A program made the translations under genes and the position numbers. Below the pieces are notes generated by a model. It was not told the DNA's origin and made no database searches. It saw only the letters and a program-made list of their open reading frames with translations. A stretch of 26,762 nucleotides of DNA. It comes from Nitrospiraceae bacterium UBA2600. Its GTDB lineage: Bacteria > Nitrospirota > Thermodesulfovibrionia > Thermodesulfovibrionales > Thermodesulfovibrionaceae. Location of the stretch: the NCBI GenBank assembly GCA_002339325.1, contig DDKK01000037.1, forward strand, positions 492-27,253, in the 5' to 3' direction. Shown here piece by piece: positions 16,036 through 23,159 of the stretch (position 1 is its first letter; each line of letters opens with the position of its first letter).

Positions 16036-16644
16036 ATGGCAGAGTTAGGAAAAATACAGAGATTGAGCATTGATGAATTTAAAGGGAAAAGGAGACTCTT
16101 CTGCATCCCCAATCTTTTTATCCCTGAAGAAGATGACGAAACATTAAAGGGACTTGTTGAAAAATACTGGTTAGAGGCTCTCCATCAGGTAGAGAAACTT
16201 GAACGACTTGGTTTTGTAACTAAAATTTTCATTGAAACAATATTTATTGACGGTCAAGATGCCGTAGACGTAGTAAGGGAGACAAATCCATATCTTTACC
16301 CTCTCATTGAGAAAAAGATAAATGAAGGTGCTGTTGTGAAAGGGATTGAAGATCCTGAGACTTTTGGTGAGTTTATTGACTGGGGCAACTGTTTAAGAAT
16401 CGTAAAAACAGCAACAGTGATGCAAAAGGTATTTGAATACTTTAACAAAGCAACAGAAAAAAGAATAGCAAAAATAAAAGACGTAATCATTTCGAATCTC
16501 TATGAGGGCGAATCGGCAATTCTAATCTTGAGAGACCACGACAGAACAAAATTAGATCTGCCTGGTGATATAGAGATATTTCTCATTGTTCCCTCAAGCT
16601 ATGATGACATTATGAGGTATCTGAGAGACAAACTTTTATCTTAA
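16036..16644 (+). CDS. Conserved-looking protein of unknown function in the trp-his cluster
   Basis: I do not recognise a named family for this 202-residue soluble protein. It has no signal peptide, membrane segment or metal-binding cysteine set; only two cysteines occur (about residues 23 and 119). The predicted pattern is mixed alpha/beta: RRLFCIPNLFIPEEDDETLKG, then YWLEALHQVEKLERLGFVTKIFIE, an acidic middle (GIEDPETFGEFIDWGNCL), a helix (KVFEYFNKATEKRIAKIKDVI) and a C-terminal ESAILILRDHDR...DIEIFLIVPSSYDDIMRYLRD. The start is three bases after trpD and has no clear ribosome site, suggesting coupling. Codon use looks like that of its neighbours. Function is unknown. Confidence 0.8.
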   Translation: MAELGKIQRLSIDEFKGKRRLFCIPNLFIPEEDDETLKGLVEKYWLEALHQVEKLERLGFVTKIFIETIFIDGQDAVDVVRETNPYLYPLIEKKINEGAVVKGIEDPETFGEFIDWGNCLRIVKTATVMQKVFEYFNKATEKRIAKIKDVIISNLYEGESAILILRDHDRTKLDLPGDIEIFLIVPSSYDDIMRYLRDKLLS

Positions 16645-16658
16645 TATACGATGGATAT

Positions 16659-16687
16659 AGAAATTTATTTCTTTCAGATTGTATAAT
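16659..16687 (+). promoter_or_regulatory. Possible hisD promoter with upstream dyad
   Basis: A perfect TATAAT (16682-16687) ends five bases before the hisD ATG, with no Shine-Dalgarno between them. No convincing -35 is seen. Ten bases upstream of the -10 is the dyad AGAAAT-TT-ATTTCT (16659-16672), where a regulator could bind. In such AT-rich DNA both may be chance. Confidence 0.35.
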
Positions 16688-16692
16688 TTCTA

Positions 16693-17970
16693 ATGCTTAC
16701 CATAAGAACAAAAGAAAATCTGAATAGATTTATAAAAAGGCTGGATAGACGTTCCACCTTTCAACGTAAAATTGAAGCCACTGTCAGAAAAATACTCAAA
16801 GAGGTTTTATCAAAAGGTGACACTTCGTTAGTCAAATATAATAAGCTCTTTGATAAACATACGCTACCTTTGAAAGTTAATATAAAAGAGATAAAAGAAA
16901 GCTCTAAAAAAGTGTCTAAAGATGTCTACGATGCTATTAACTTTGCAGCCCTTAGAATTCGCAAATTTCATGAAAGACAACTGGAAAGTTCCTGGCAGTA
17001 TGAAGAAGGAGACATTACTCTTGGTCAGATAATTAGACCTTTGGAAAGAGTTGGAGCTTATGTGCCCGGAGGAAAGGCCTCTTATCCTTCAACAGTTCTG
17101 ATGAATATAATTCCAGCTCAAGTAGCAGGAGTAAGGGAAATTGCCGTGTGCGTTCCTACTCCAGAGGGAGAACTAAATCCTGTTGTGTGTGCAGCCCTTG
17201 ATATTCTCGGCATTAAAGAGGTTTATCGTGTAGGAGGTGCTCAGGCAGTAGCAGCAATGGCTTACGGAACAGAAACAATTAAAAGAGTAGACAAGATTGT
17301 AGGACCTGGAAATATCTTCGTAGCTTTAGCAAAAAGACTTGTTTTCGGAGTTGTAGACATAGATATGATTGCAGGACCAAGCGAAATTCTCATAATAGCA
17401 GACAACTCTGCAATACCTTCATTTGTAGCCGCCGATATGCTTAGTCAAGCCGAACATGATGAAATGGCTTGTAGTGTTCTTGTTACAACCTCTGAAAAAT
17501 TAGCCCTGTCAGTAAAAAAGGAGATTGTAAAACAGCTTCGGCAGCTTCCTAAATCAAGCATTGCAGAGAAATCCTTGAAAAACTTTGGAGCTATTGTAAT
17601 AGTAAACTCAATTTCTGAAGCCTGCGAAGTGGCAAACATAATTGCTCCCGAACATCTTGAAATTATGACAGAAAAACCCCGAGAAATTCTGCCATTTATA
17701 AAAAATGCAGGAGCCATATTTCTTGGTCAGTGGACTCCTGAACCAATAGGAGATTATGTAGCTGGGCCGAATCATACCCTTCCAACTACAGGAACAGCAA
17801 GATTTTTCTCACCGCTCGGTGTATATGATTTCATAAAAAGAAGCTCTCTCATAGAGGTAGGTAGAGATAGTTTCCTCAAATTTGCATCTTATGTTGACTT
17901 GCTTGCCAATGTCGAAGGTTTACAGGCTCATGCAAATACGATAAAAATAAGAAAAGATTTCTACGAATAA
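16693..17970 (+). CDS. hisD: Histidinol dehydrogenase
   Basis: HisD carries out the last two oxidations of histidine synthesis, histidinol to histidine, with NAD and zinc. All key residues are present in the 425 residues: the zinc ligands Gln252 and His255 (SQAEHDEMACS), Asp354 (GDYVAGPNHTLPT) and His413 (GLQAHANT), and the catalytic pair Glu320-His321 (APEHLEIM). GAYVPGGKASYPSTVLMN is the family block near residue 121. No other his gene lies beside it. The last ten bases overlap the convergent cysteine-rich gene. No ribosome site is visible. Confidence 0.97.
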   Translation: MLTIRTKENLNRFIKRLDRRSTFQRKIEATVRKILKEVLSKGDTSLVKYNKLFDKHTLPLKVNIKEIKESSKKVSKDVYDAINFAALRIRKFHERQLESSWQYEEGDITLGQIIRPLERVGAYVPGGKASYPSTVLMNIIPAQVAGVREIAVCVPTPEGELNPVVCAALDILGIKEVYRVGGAQAVAAMAYGTETIKRVDKIVGPGNIFVALAKRLVFGVVDIDMIAGPSEILIIADNSAIPSFVAADMLSQAEHDEMACSVLVTTSEKLALSVKKEIVKQLRQLPKSSIAEKSLKNFGAIVIVNSISEACEVANIIAPEHLEIMTEKPREILPFIKNAGAIFLGQWTPEPIGDYVAGPNHTLPTTGTARFFSPLGVYDFIKRSSLIEVGRDSFLKFASYVDLLANVEGLQAHANTIKIRKDFYE

Positions 17971-18266
17971 ATTTGACAATAAAGCCTACTTAGTATTATA
18001 TATCCTCCGCAAGGAGTAGAACTTTTTCCAGCATAAAAGTCACAGCCATCAGCCCTAAAATCGCATTGATTACACAAAAAATTTAGCTTTTCTTCAAGCA
18101 TTTTTTCTTCGTTTAGACTAAAAACCTTAATTAAACTGTCCAACTCACGGTGGGTAAGGAAATTTTTAATAAAAAAATACCCACCACAAACATCTTCTTC
18201 TCTACCAGGCTTATAATAATCACAGAATTTCTCACATATAAGAAAAGTGTAACTACTGTCTTTCAT
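17961..18266 (-). CDS. Small cysteine-rich protein of unknown function
   Basis: I do not recognise this family. The protein is 101 residues from the ATG at 18264-18266, chosen because GAGGTT lies six bases upstream; an ATG at 18276-18278 gives 105. It has eight cysteines in two similar blocks: C-x3-C-x11-CGGY near the N-terminus and C-x2-C-x6-C-x10-CGGY near the C-terminus, separated by a charged helix. This could hold metal ions or iron-sulfur clusters. There is no signal peptide. It overlaps the end of cutA, so the two are probably co-transcribed, and overlaps hisD by ten bases at the other end. Confidence 0.7.
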   Translation of the reverse strand: MKDSSYTFLICEKFCDYYKPGREEDVCGGYFFIKNFLTHRELDSLIKVFSLNEEKMLEEKLNFLCNQCDFRADGCDFYAGKSSTPCGGYIILSRLYCQIYS

Positions 18267-18576
18267 TTGTAACCTCATGAAGCCATCTTAAATAGCTTTC
18301 AGAGCCTTTTTTGATTTTTATTCCAATAATTTCGGGGACTGTATAGGAATGAATTTCTTTAACCTTCTCTTCGAGTTTTGAAAACAGTTCGGCACGAGTT
18401 TTTACTATCATTAAGACTTCAGCGTCATCCTCTATCTTTCCCTGCCAAAAGTAAATTGAGCGAACATTTTTAACTATGTTTATACACCCGGCGAGTTTTT
18501 CTTCTACAAGCGTTTTTGAAATCTTTACTGCTTCTTCCTCATTTGGTGCGGTTATGAATACAACCATAAACTCCAT
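18253..18576 (-). CDS. cutA: CutA1 divalent-cation tolerance protein
   Basis: This 107-residue protein is a typical CutA1: MVVFITAPNEEEAVKISKTLVEEKLAGCINIV, then SIYFWQGKIEDDAEVLMIVKTR, HSYTVPEIIGIKIKKGSESYLRWL. The family forms a very stable trimer and binds copper in vitro; its cellular role is still unclear. Two starts are possible: ATG at 18574-18576, six bases after a TATAAT, or the fourth codon ATG with GGAG just upstream. The cysteine-rich gene overlaps its end, which hints at a metal-related pair (inference). Confidence 0.95.
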   Translation of the reverse strand: MEFMVVFITAPNEEEAVKISKTLVEEKLAGCINIVKNVRSIYFWQGKIEDDAEVLMIVKTRAELFSKLEEKVKEIHSYTVPEIIGIKIKKGSESYLRWLHEVTNERQ

Positions 18577-18582
18577 AATTTA

Positions 18583-18612
18583 ATTATATAAAATTTCGCT
18601 GAAAACTGTATA
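18583..18612 (-). promoter_or_regulatory. cutA promoter
   Basis: On the minus strand TATACA (18607-18612) and a perfect TATAAT (18583-18588) are separated by 18 bases. The predicted start is at or within one or two bases of the first cutA ATG, so the mRNA may be leaderless or begin with a very short leader containing GGAG for the fourth-codon ATG. Confidence 0.5.
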
Positions 18613-18674
18613 TCAACCTATCCTTAATGCTGAAAAGACAATTTGTTGAGACGAAATTAAAAAGAAAGGTTTTA

Positions 18675-18702
18675 TTGACGTAAGGGCTCTTAATTTTATA
18701 AA
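18675..18702 (+). promoter_or_regulatory. Promoter of the tonB leader
   Basis: TTGACG (18675-18680), a 16-base spacer and TATAAA (18697-18702) form a plausible promoter. Transcription would start near 18709, just before two hairpins, with about 70 bases to the tonB start. It faces away from the cutA promoter. No Fur-like box is recognisable. Confidence 0.5.
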
Positions 18703-18713
18703 ATTTCTTTATC

Positions 18714-18729
18714 CTATCCAGAAGGATAG
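18714..18729 (+). other. Leader hairpin CTATCC-AGAA-GGATAG
   Basis: Six-base perfect arms close a four-base loop within the first bases of the predicted tonB transcript. Only four bases separate it from the terminator hairpin. It could be the sensor part of an attenuator or the 5' hairpin of a small RNA. I tested the sequence by eye against c-di-GMP, TPP, cobalamin and guanidine riboswitch cores and found no match. Confidence 0.45.
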
Positions 18730-18733
18730 CTTG

Positions 18734-18772
18734 AGCCATGAAGGCAGCGTAGCTTTCATGGCTTTATTTTTT
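18734..18772 (+). terminator. Intrinsic terminator in front of tonB
   Basis: AGCCATGAAGGC (18734-18745) pairs with GCTTTCATGGCT (18752-18763) as a 12-base stem with one G-U pair and the six-base loop AGCGTA. It is followed directly by TTATTTTTT. This is a textbook rho-independent terminator on the plus strand. The only candidate promoter ahead of it on that strand is 18675-18702, so it would end transcription after about 60 bases unless bypassed. Confidence 0.7.
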
Positions 18773-18778
18773 GAAGGA

Positions 18779-19423
18779 ATGAACTTTTTATATACAAATA
18801 AAATTCAGAAATTCGTAGTTCTATCCATATTTTTTCACCTCTTGCTTTTTCTGACATGGTCAAGTTTTGCAATTCTTAACAAAAACCAAAAGGAACTTGA
18901 AATATTTATAATGGAAGAAAACTCTGGCAGCAACAACATTAGAGAAATAAAAAAAACAGACAGACCAATAAATAGAGAGATAAAAAAAATTACCCCCACT
19001 ATTGTAGAAGAGACAAAAGTTAATTCGCCAGTTGAGCCTATAGTAGCAGAGAAAATTGTTGATACCTCTCATAGCACCGGTCATATTACAGAGAATCCAC
19101 AAGGAGCAAGAGGTAAATCAAAAGATACGATTATAGATGCAGAATTTGGCACAGCAACAGGGCCTAAATTTCTACACAGAGAAATTCCTGTGTATCCTCA
19201 GGTGGCAAGAAGACTTGGTAAAGAAGGAAAAGTTATATTAAGGCTTACCTTAAACGAAAAAGGAGAATTAATCAACATTGAAGTATTAGAGTCAGCACCT
19301 TACGGCTTTACAGAGTCTGCTGTGGAAGCGGTTAAAAGGTCGAAATTTTTGCCTGCTACCAAAGACGGCATCCCAATAGCCAGCAGAGCTATCCTTCCCG
19401 TAAGATTTGTGCTCAAAAATTAG
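18779..19423 (+). CDS. tonB: TonB-family energy transducer
   Basis: The 214-residue protein has one N-terminal membrane anchor (about residues 9-30), a polar periplasmic linker, and a C-terminal TonB domain (about 131-213) with HREIPVYPQVARRLGKEGKVILRLTLNEKGEL and ESAVEAVKRSKFLPATKDGIPI. TonB couples the inner-membrane proton gradient to outer-membrane receptors; exbB, exbD and receptors are not in the window. The linker is not proline-rich as in E. coli. The start is uncertain: ATG 18779 has AAGGA directly against it, while ATG 18758 lies in the terminator stem. I prefer 18779 because it begins just before the anchor. Confidence 0.85.
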   Translation: MNFLYTNKIQKFVVLSIFFHLLLFLTWSSFAILNKNQKELEIFIMEENSGSNNIREIKKTDRPINREIKKITPTIVEETKVNSPVEPIVAEKIVDTSHSTGHITENPQGARGKSKDTIIDAEFGTATGPKFLHREIPVYPQVARRLGKEGKVILRLTLNEKGELINIEVLESAPYGFTESAVEAVKRSKFLPATKDGIPIASRAILPVRFVLKN

Positions 19424-19463
19424 GCTAATTGACTATTTTCACTAAAATGTATTAGAACAAACT

Positions 19464-20402
19464 ATGATGCGAAGATACTACGCTTTTGGTGATTATTTGA
19501 AAGAGGTGTTCGGAAAAAAAGTCTACAAGGTAAATGTAGATGCAGGTTTTACTTGCCCAAACAGAGACGGAACTCTCGGCAGATTCGGATGTATTTATTG
19601 CAACAATAATTCATTCCGACCTTCAAACTGCGCTCCCACAAAACCTATAAGAGCTCAGATAGATGAGGGCATTGAGTATCTAAAAAGAAGATACAATGCA
19701 AAGGCCTTTCTTGTCTATTTTCAGCCATATACAAACACCTATGCCCCTGTTGATTACCTTGAAAAGCTTTATAATGAGGCACTTTCAACGCCAGAGGTTG
19801 TAGGACTTGCAATTGGAACTCGTCCAGATTGTATTGATAATCAAAAACTTTCCCTCTTGCAGAGCTTATCAAGAAAATACATGATAATAGTAGAGTATGG
19901 ATTGCAGTCCATATACGATAAGTCACTTAAGTTTATTAGAAGAGGCCATAACTATGAAACTTTTCTCAAGGCCGTATACAGCACTCATGAAAGAGGTATT
20001 CTCGTTGGTGCACATATAATTGTAGGATTGCCTACCGAAACAAGACAGGAGTCTCTTTTAATGGCAGATGAGATAAATCGTCATCCTTTAAAATTTCTTA
20101 AAATCCATCAGCTACAGGTTGTCAAAGATACTCCTCTTTCAAGGCTTTATGAAATAAAGCCTTTCCCTGTTTTTGAATACGAAGAATACCTTGATTTTGT
20201 CGTAGATTTTATAGAAAGGCTATCTCCAGAAATAGTTATTCAAAGACTCTTTGCAACTGCACCAGAGGAGATTTTGATTGCACCTAAGTGGAATCGCTCA
20301 AAACAACAGATTTTAAACGATATCAACAAACGTTTAGAGGAAAGGAATGCTTGCCAGGGTTCAAAGTGCTCATTTGATAGGTATAGAGCCTTATGCTGTT
20401 GA
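19464..20402 (+). CDS. YhcC-type radical SAM protein (TIGR01212 family)
   Basis: This 312-residue protein has the cluster motif of the YhcC family, CPNRDGTLGRFGCIYC, with cysteines 31, 43 and 46 as likely 4Fe-4S ligands. Further blocks are VYFQPYTNTYAPVDYLEKLYNEAL, GLAIGTRPDCI, VEYGLQSIYDKSLKFIRRGH and HIIVGLPTETRQESLLMADEIN, as in the Elp3/MiaB-like radical SAM barrel. The reaction is not established for the family. Two ATGs in tandem (19464, 19467) have no ribosome site. TTGACT-15-TATTAG at 19429-19455 is a weak promoter candidate. The last 56 bases overlap yifB in another frame. Confidence 0.88.
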   Translation: MMRRYYAFGDYLKEVFGKKVYKVNVDAGFTCPNRDGTLGRFGCIYCNNNSFRPSNCAPTKPIRAQIDEGIEYLKRRYNAKAFLVYFQPYTNTYAPVDYLEKLYNEALSTPEVVGLAIGTRPDCIDNQKLSLLQSLSRKYMIIVEYGLQSIYDKSLKFIRRGHNYETFLKAVYSTHERGILVGAHIIVGLPTETRQESLLMADEINRHPLKFLKIHQLQVVKDTPLSRLYEIKPFPVFEYEEYLDFVVDFIERLSPEIVIQRLFATAPEEILIAPKWNRSKQQILNDINKRLEERNACQGSKCSFDRYRALCC

Positions 20403-21873
20403 TGTAGAAGTTGACATTGCCCAAAGAGGACTTCCCCATTTTAATATTGTAGGACTTCCAGATACGGCTGTAAAGGAGTCGAGAGACAGAATTAAGGCAG
20501 CTTTTAAAAATTCTGGTTTTCCCTTCCCAATAAAGCAGATAACCGTTAATCTTGCTCCGGCAGACTTAAAAAAAGAAGGCTCGTCCTTCGACCTTCCCAT
20601 TGCTATAGGGATACTTGCTGCGGAAGGTCATATCCCACAGGAATCACTTAAATCCTTTCTAATCATGGGCGAACTTTCTTTAGAAGGAAAAGTAAGAGGA
20701 ATAAAAGGTGCTCTATGCATAGTTTCAAACATAAAATCCGATTCTATTAAAAAAGTAATCGTGCCAAAAGAAAATGCTTACGAAGCAGGAATTGTAGATA
20801 ATGTAGAAATATATCCTGTCGAATCCCTTGCAGAGGCAGTAGAGTTATTAAGAGGCGAGAGGATATTTAAGGCTTTTAAAACAGAAATAGATTTTTCATA
20901 CGAAGCAGATGGTTATGAAGACTTTGCAGATGTTAAGGGACAGTTTCAGGCCAAAAGGGCACTTGAAATAGCTGCTGCAGGAGGACATAACGTTTTAATG
21001 GTAGGACCTCCAGGCAGTGGAAAGAGTATGCTTGCAAGGAGATTTGCCAGCATACTTCCTCCTATGACAATCGAAGAAGCAATTGAGACTACAAAAATAC
21101 ACAGCGTTGCAGGTCTCATATCTGACGGAAAGGGTCTCATAACAAGCAGACCCTTTCGGAGTCCCCATCACTCATCAAGTGATGTAAGCCTCATAGGAGG
21201 CGGGCAGATACCAAAGCCAGGAGAGGTCTCCCTTGCTCACAATGGAGTGCTTTTTCTTGACGAACTACCCGAATTCAAAAGAACTGTTCTTGAAGTATTG
21301 AGACAGCCTCTTGAAGACGGTTTTGTAATTATAGCTCGAAGCTATGCAACTGTTAGATTCCCAGCAAGATTTATTCTTATCGGTTCCCTTAACCCATGTC
21401 CTTGTGGTTTTTGGGGAGACAATTCAAAACCTTGCACTTGTACACCGCAGATGATTATAAGATATCGGTCAAGGATTTCCGGACCGCTACTTGACAGGAT
21501 TGACATACATATAGAAGTGCCACGAGTAAATTACAATGAGCTCAAAGATGAGACTCCTTCGGAAAATTCATTAAAAGTGAGAGAGAGGGTAGTGCAAGCA
21601 AGAGATATTCAGATAAGGAGATTTAAGTCAGAGGGAATATTTTTCAACGCTCACATGAAGCCAAAGGATATGAAAAAATTCTGCAAATTAAGCGAAGACT
21701 GTCATAGTCTACTTCAGACTGCCATGGAAAAATTAGGTTTGAGTGCAAGGGCCTATTCAAAAATTGTAAAAGTTGCAAGAACAATAGCAGACCTTGAAAC
21801 TTCGGAAGTTATAAAGCCCTCCCACATTGCCGAGGCAATCCATTACAGAAGTCTTGAAAGACAGACTTTTTAG
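20347..21873 (+). CDS. YifB/ComM-type Mg-chelatase-like AAA+ ATPase
   Basis: The 508 residues follow the ComM/YifB layout: an N-terminal Lon-like domain (PHFNIVGLPDTAVKESRDRIKAA, FDLPIAIGILAA), an AAA+ domain with Walker A GPPGSGKS (220-227) and Walker B NGVLFLDELPEF, a cysteine cluster NPCPCGFWG...CTCTP, and a C-terminal helical domain (GLSARAYSKIVKVARTIADLE). ComM is a hexameric helicase that promotes branch migration during natural transformation; related proteins occur in non-competent species, so competence is not implied. GAGG six bases before the ATG sets the start. Its stop shares bases with the convergent DUF512 gene stop. Confidence 0.93.
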   Translation: MLARVQSAHLIGIEPYAVDVEVDIAQRGLPHFNIVGLPDTAVKESRDRIKAAFKNSGFPFPIKQITVNLAPADLKKEGSSFDLPIAIGILAAEGHIPQESLKSFLIMGELSLEGKVRGIKGALCIVSNIKSDSIKKVIVPKENAYEAGIVDNVEIYPVESLAEAVELLRGERIFKAFKTEIDFSYEADGYEDFADVKGQFQAKRALEIAAAGGHNVLMVGPPGSGKSMLARRFASILPPMTIEEAIETTKIHSVAGLISDGKGLITSRPFRSPHHSSSDVSLIGGGQIPKPGEVSLAHNGVLFLDELPEFKRTVLEVLRQPLEDGFVIIARSYATVRFPARFILIGSLNPCPCGFWGDNSKPCTCTPQMIIRYRSRISGPLLDRIDIHIEVPRVNYNELKDETPSENSLKVRERVVQARDIQIRRFKSEGIFFNAHMKPKDMKKFCKLSEDCHSLLQTAMEKLGLSARAYSKIVKVARTIADLETSEVIKPSHIAEAIHYRSLERQTF

Positions 21874-23159
21874 GCGTTGTTATTTTTAATGCATTCAATA
21901 AGGTCTGTTGGCTCTGTTCCGATTTTTACGGCCTTAACAGAAAGTATCCTTTCTATGTCTTTGATTGTAAGGTTGTCAATAAAAGTGTCTTCGTAGTCAC
22001 GCATTGTTATGTCAGGAACTAAAACTACATCTTTTGGCTCTGCATATGGGGCAAGACCCTTTATTATATCTTCACCTGTTAGAAGTCCCGTAACCGTTAC
22101 GGACTCACCAAACAAATTATTTTTTAGGGGGTAGGCATCAACGGCTATGCCTTTTTCTTTAAGTCTCAATACAAATTCCTCAAGATATGGATAAAAGGAT
22201 AGCCCTGTAAAAGTTACATATCTCCTTTTAGGCTTAATTGTGGGGATAGAGATTTTCTTTGCCTTTTCAATAAACAAAGGAACCATTCCCACGCCGTTTT
22301 CAATTTGTGGAAAATCGTCATAGTTACTAAGTGGTGGAAAGCTATGTTCAGCTTTGATGAAAAATTCATCGGCAAGATAAACAAAGCTATTTCCGTGTTT
22401 TTTGCGAAATCTCCTTTGAAGAGGCTCTACGAGTTTTATTGTATCTTTCGCTTTACTTTTATCTACGGGTTTAACACCTCTTTTGTGATATTTGGTTAGT
22501 CCAACAGGAACAACAGCCAGAGAGGAAACATAAGGATAAAGTTTGTAAAGTTCAAGAATTGTTCTCTCCAACTCCTCGCCATCATTAATTTCGGGGCATA
22601 GAACAACTTGCGTGTGCATTCTTATTTTCATCTTTGCAAGCTTCTTTAGTTCTAACAAAATTGGTGGAGCTTCATAGTTTCCAATCATAGCATTTCTTAT
22701 CTCTGGATTTACTGCATGAACAGATATGTAAAGAGGGCTTAACTTCATTTTATTTATTCTTTCATAGTCTTCCTTTGTTAAATTCGTAAGGGTTATGTAA
22801 TTACCATAGAGAAAACTTGCCCGGTAGTCTTCATCTTTTACATACAAAGACTTTCTCAATCCCTTAGGAAGTTGTTCTACGAAACAGAATATACACCTGT
22901 TTCTGCACCTTTTTATTACAAAAGGTTCAACTTCGATACCAAGGGGATAGTCACCTTTTAATATCTTGAAATTGAAAGTTTTGTTTTCCCTTAAAACGAC
23001 AATGTTCAGAATTTCCGAGTCACTGTAAAACATGAGGTCTATCGGGTCTCTTATAGTGTGTCTGTTAATTGATAAAATCCTGTCGCCTTCCTTTATACCA
23101 GCTTTTTCAGCGGGAGTGTCGGATATGACACACTCGACTCTTATTCCTTTTTTATTCAT
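21870..23159 (-). CDS. PDZ-radical SAM-DUF512 protein (TIGR03279 type)
   Basis: This 429-residue protein has an N-terminal PDZ-like part (about 1-65: CVISDTPAEKAGIKEGDRILSINRH), then the cluster motif C85-x3-C89-x2-C92 in RCRNRCIFCFVEQLPKGLR, a radical SAM barrel (NYITLTNLTKEDYERI, SPLYISVHAVNPEIR) and a C-terminal DUF512 region (RRYVTFTGLSFYPYLEEFV). It is widespread in anaerobes and has no established reaction. The arrangement suggests recognition of a peptide or protein end by the PDZ part (inference). Its start overlaps pgsA by eight bases; its stop overlaps yifB by four. Confidence 0.92.
   Translation of the reverse strand: MNKKGIRVECVISDTPAEKAGIKEGDRILSINRHTIRDPIDLMFYSDSEILNIVVLRENKTFNFKILKGDYPLGIEVEPFVIKRCRNRCIFCFVEQLPKGLRKSLYVKDEDYRASFLYGNYITLTNLTKEDYERINKMKLSPLYISVHAVNPEIRNAMIGNYEAPPILLELKKLAKMKIRMHTQVVLCPEINDGEELERTILELYKLYPYVSSLAVVPVGLTKYHKRGVKPVDKSKAKDTIKLVEPLQRRFRKKHGNSFVYLADEFFIKAEHSFPPLSNYDDFPQIENGVGMVPLFIEKAKKISIPTIKPKRRYVTFTGLSFYPYLEEFVLRLKEKGIAVDAYPLKNNLFGESVTVTGLLTGEDIIKGLAPYAEPKDVVLVPDITMRDYEDTFIDNLTIKDIERILSVKAVKIGTEPTDLIECIKNNNA

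Noticed and set aside
18709..18772. The tonB leader as a known riboswitch (c-di-GMP, TPP, cobalamin, guanidine)
   Set aside because: The conserved cores of these classes are not present. GGCAGCGTAG is only loosely like part of the TPP or c-di-GMP consensus and the surrounding stems do not fit.
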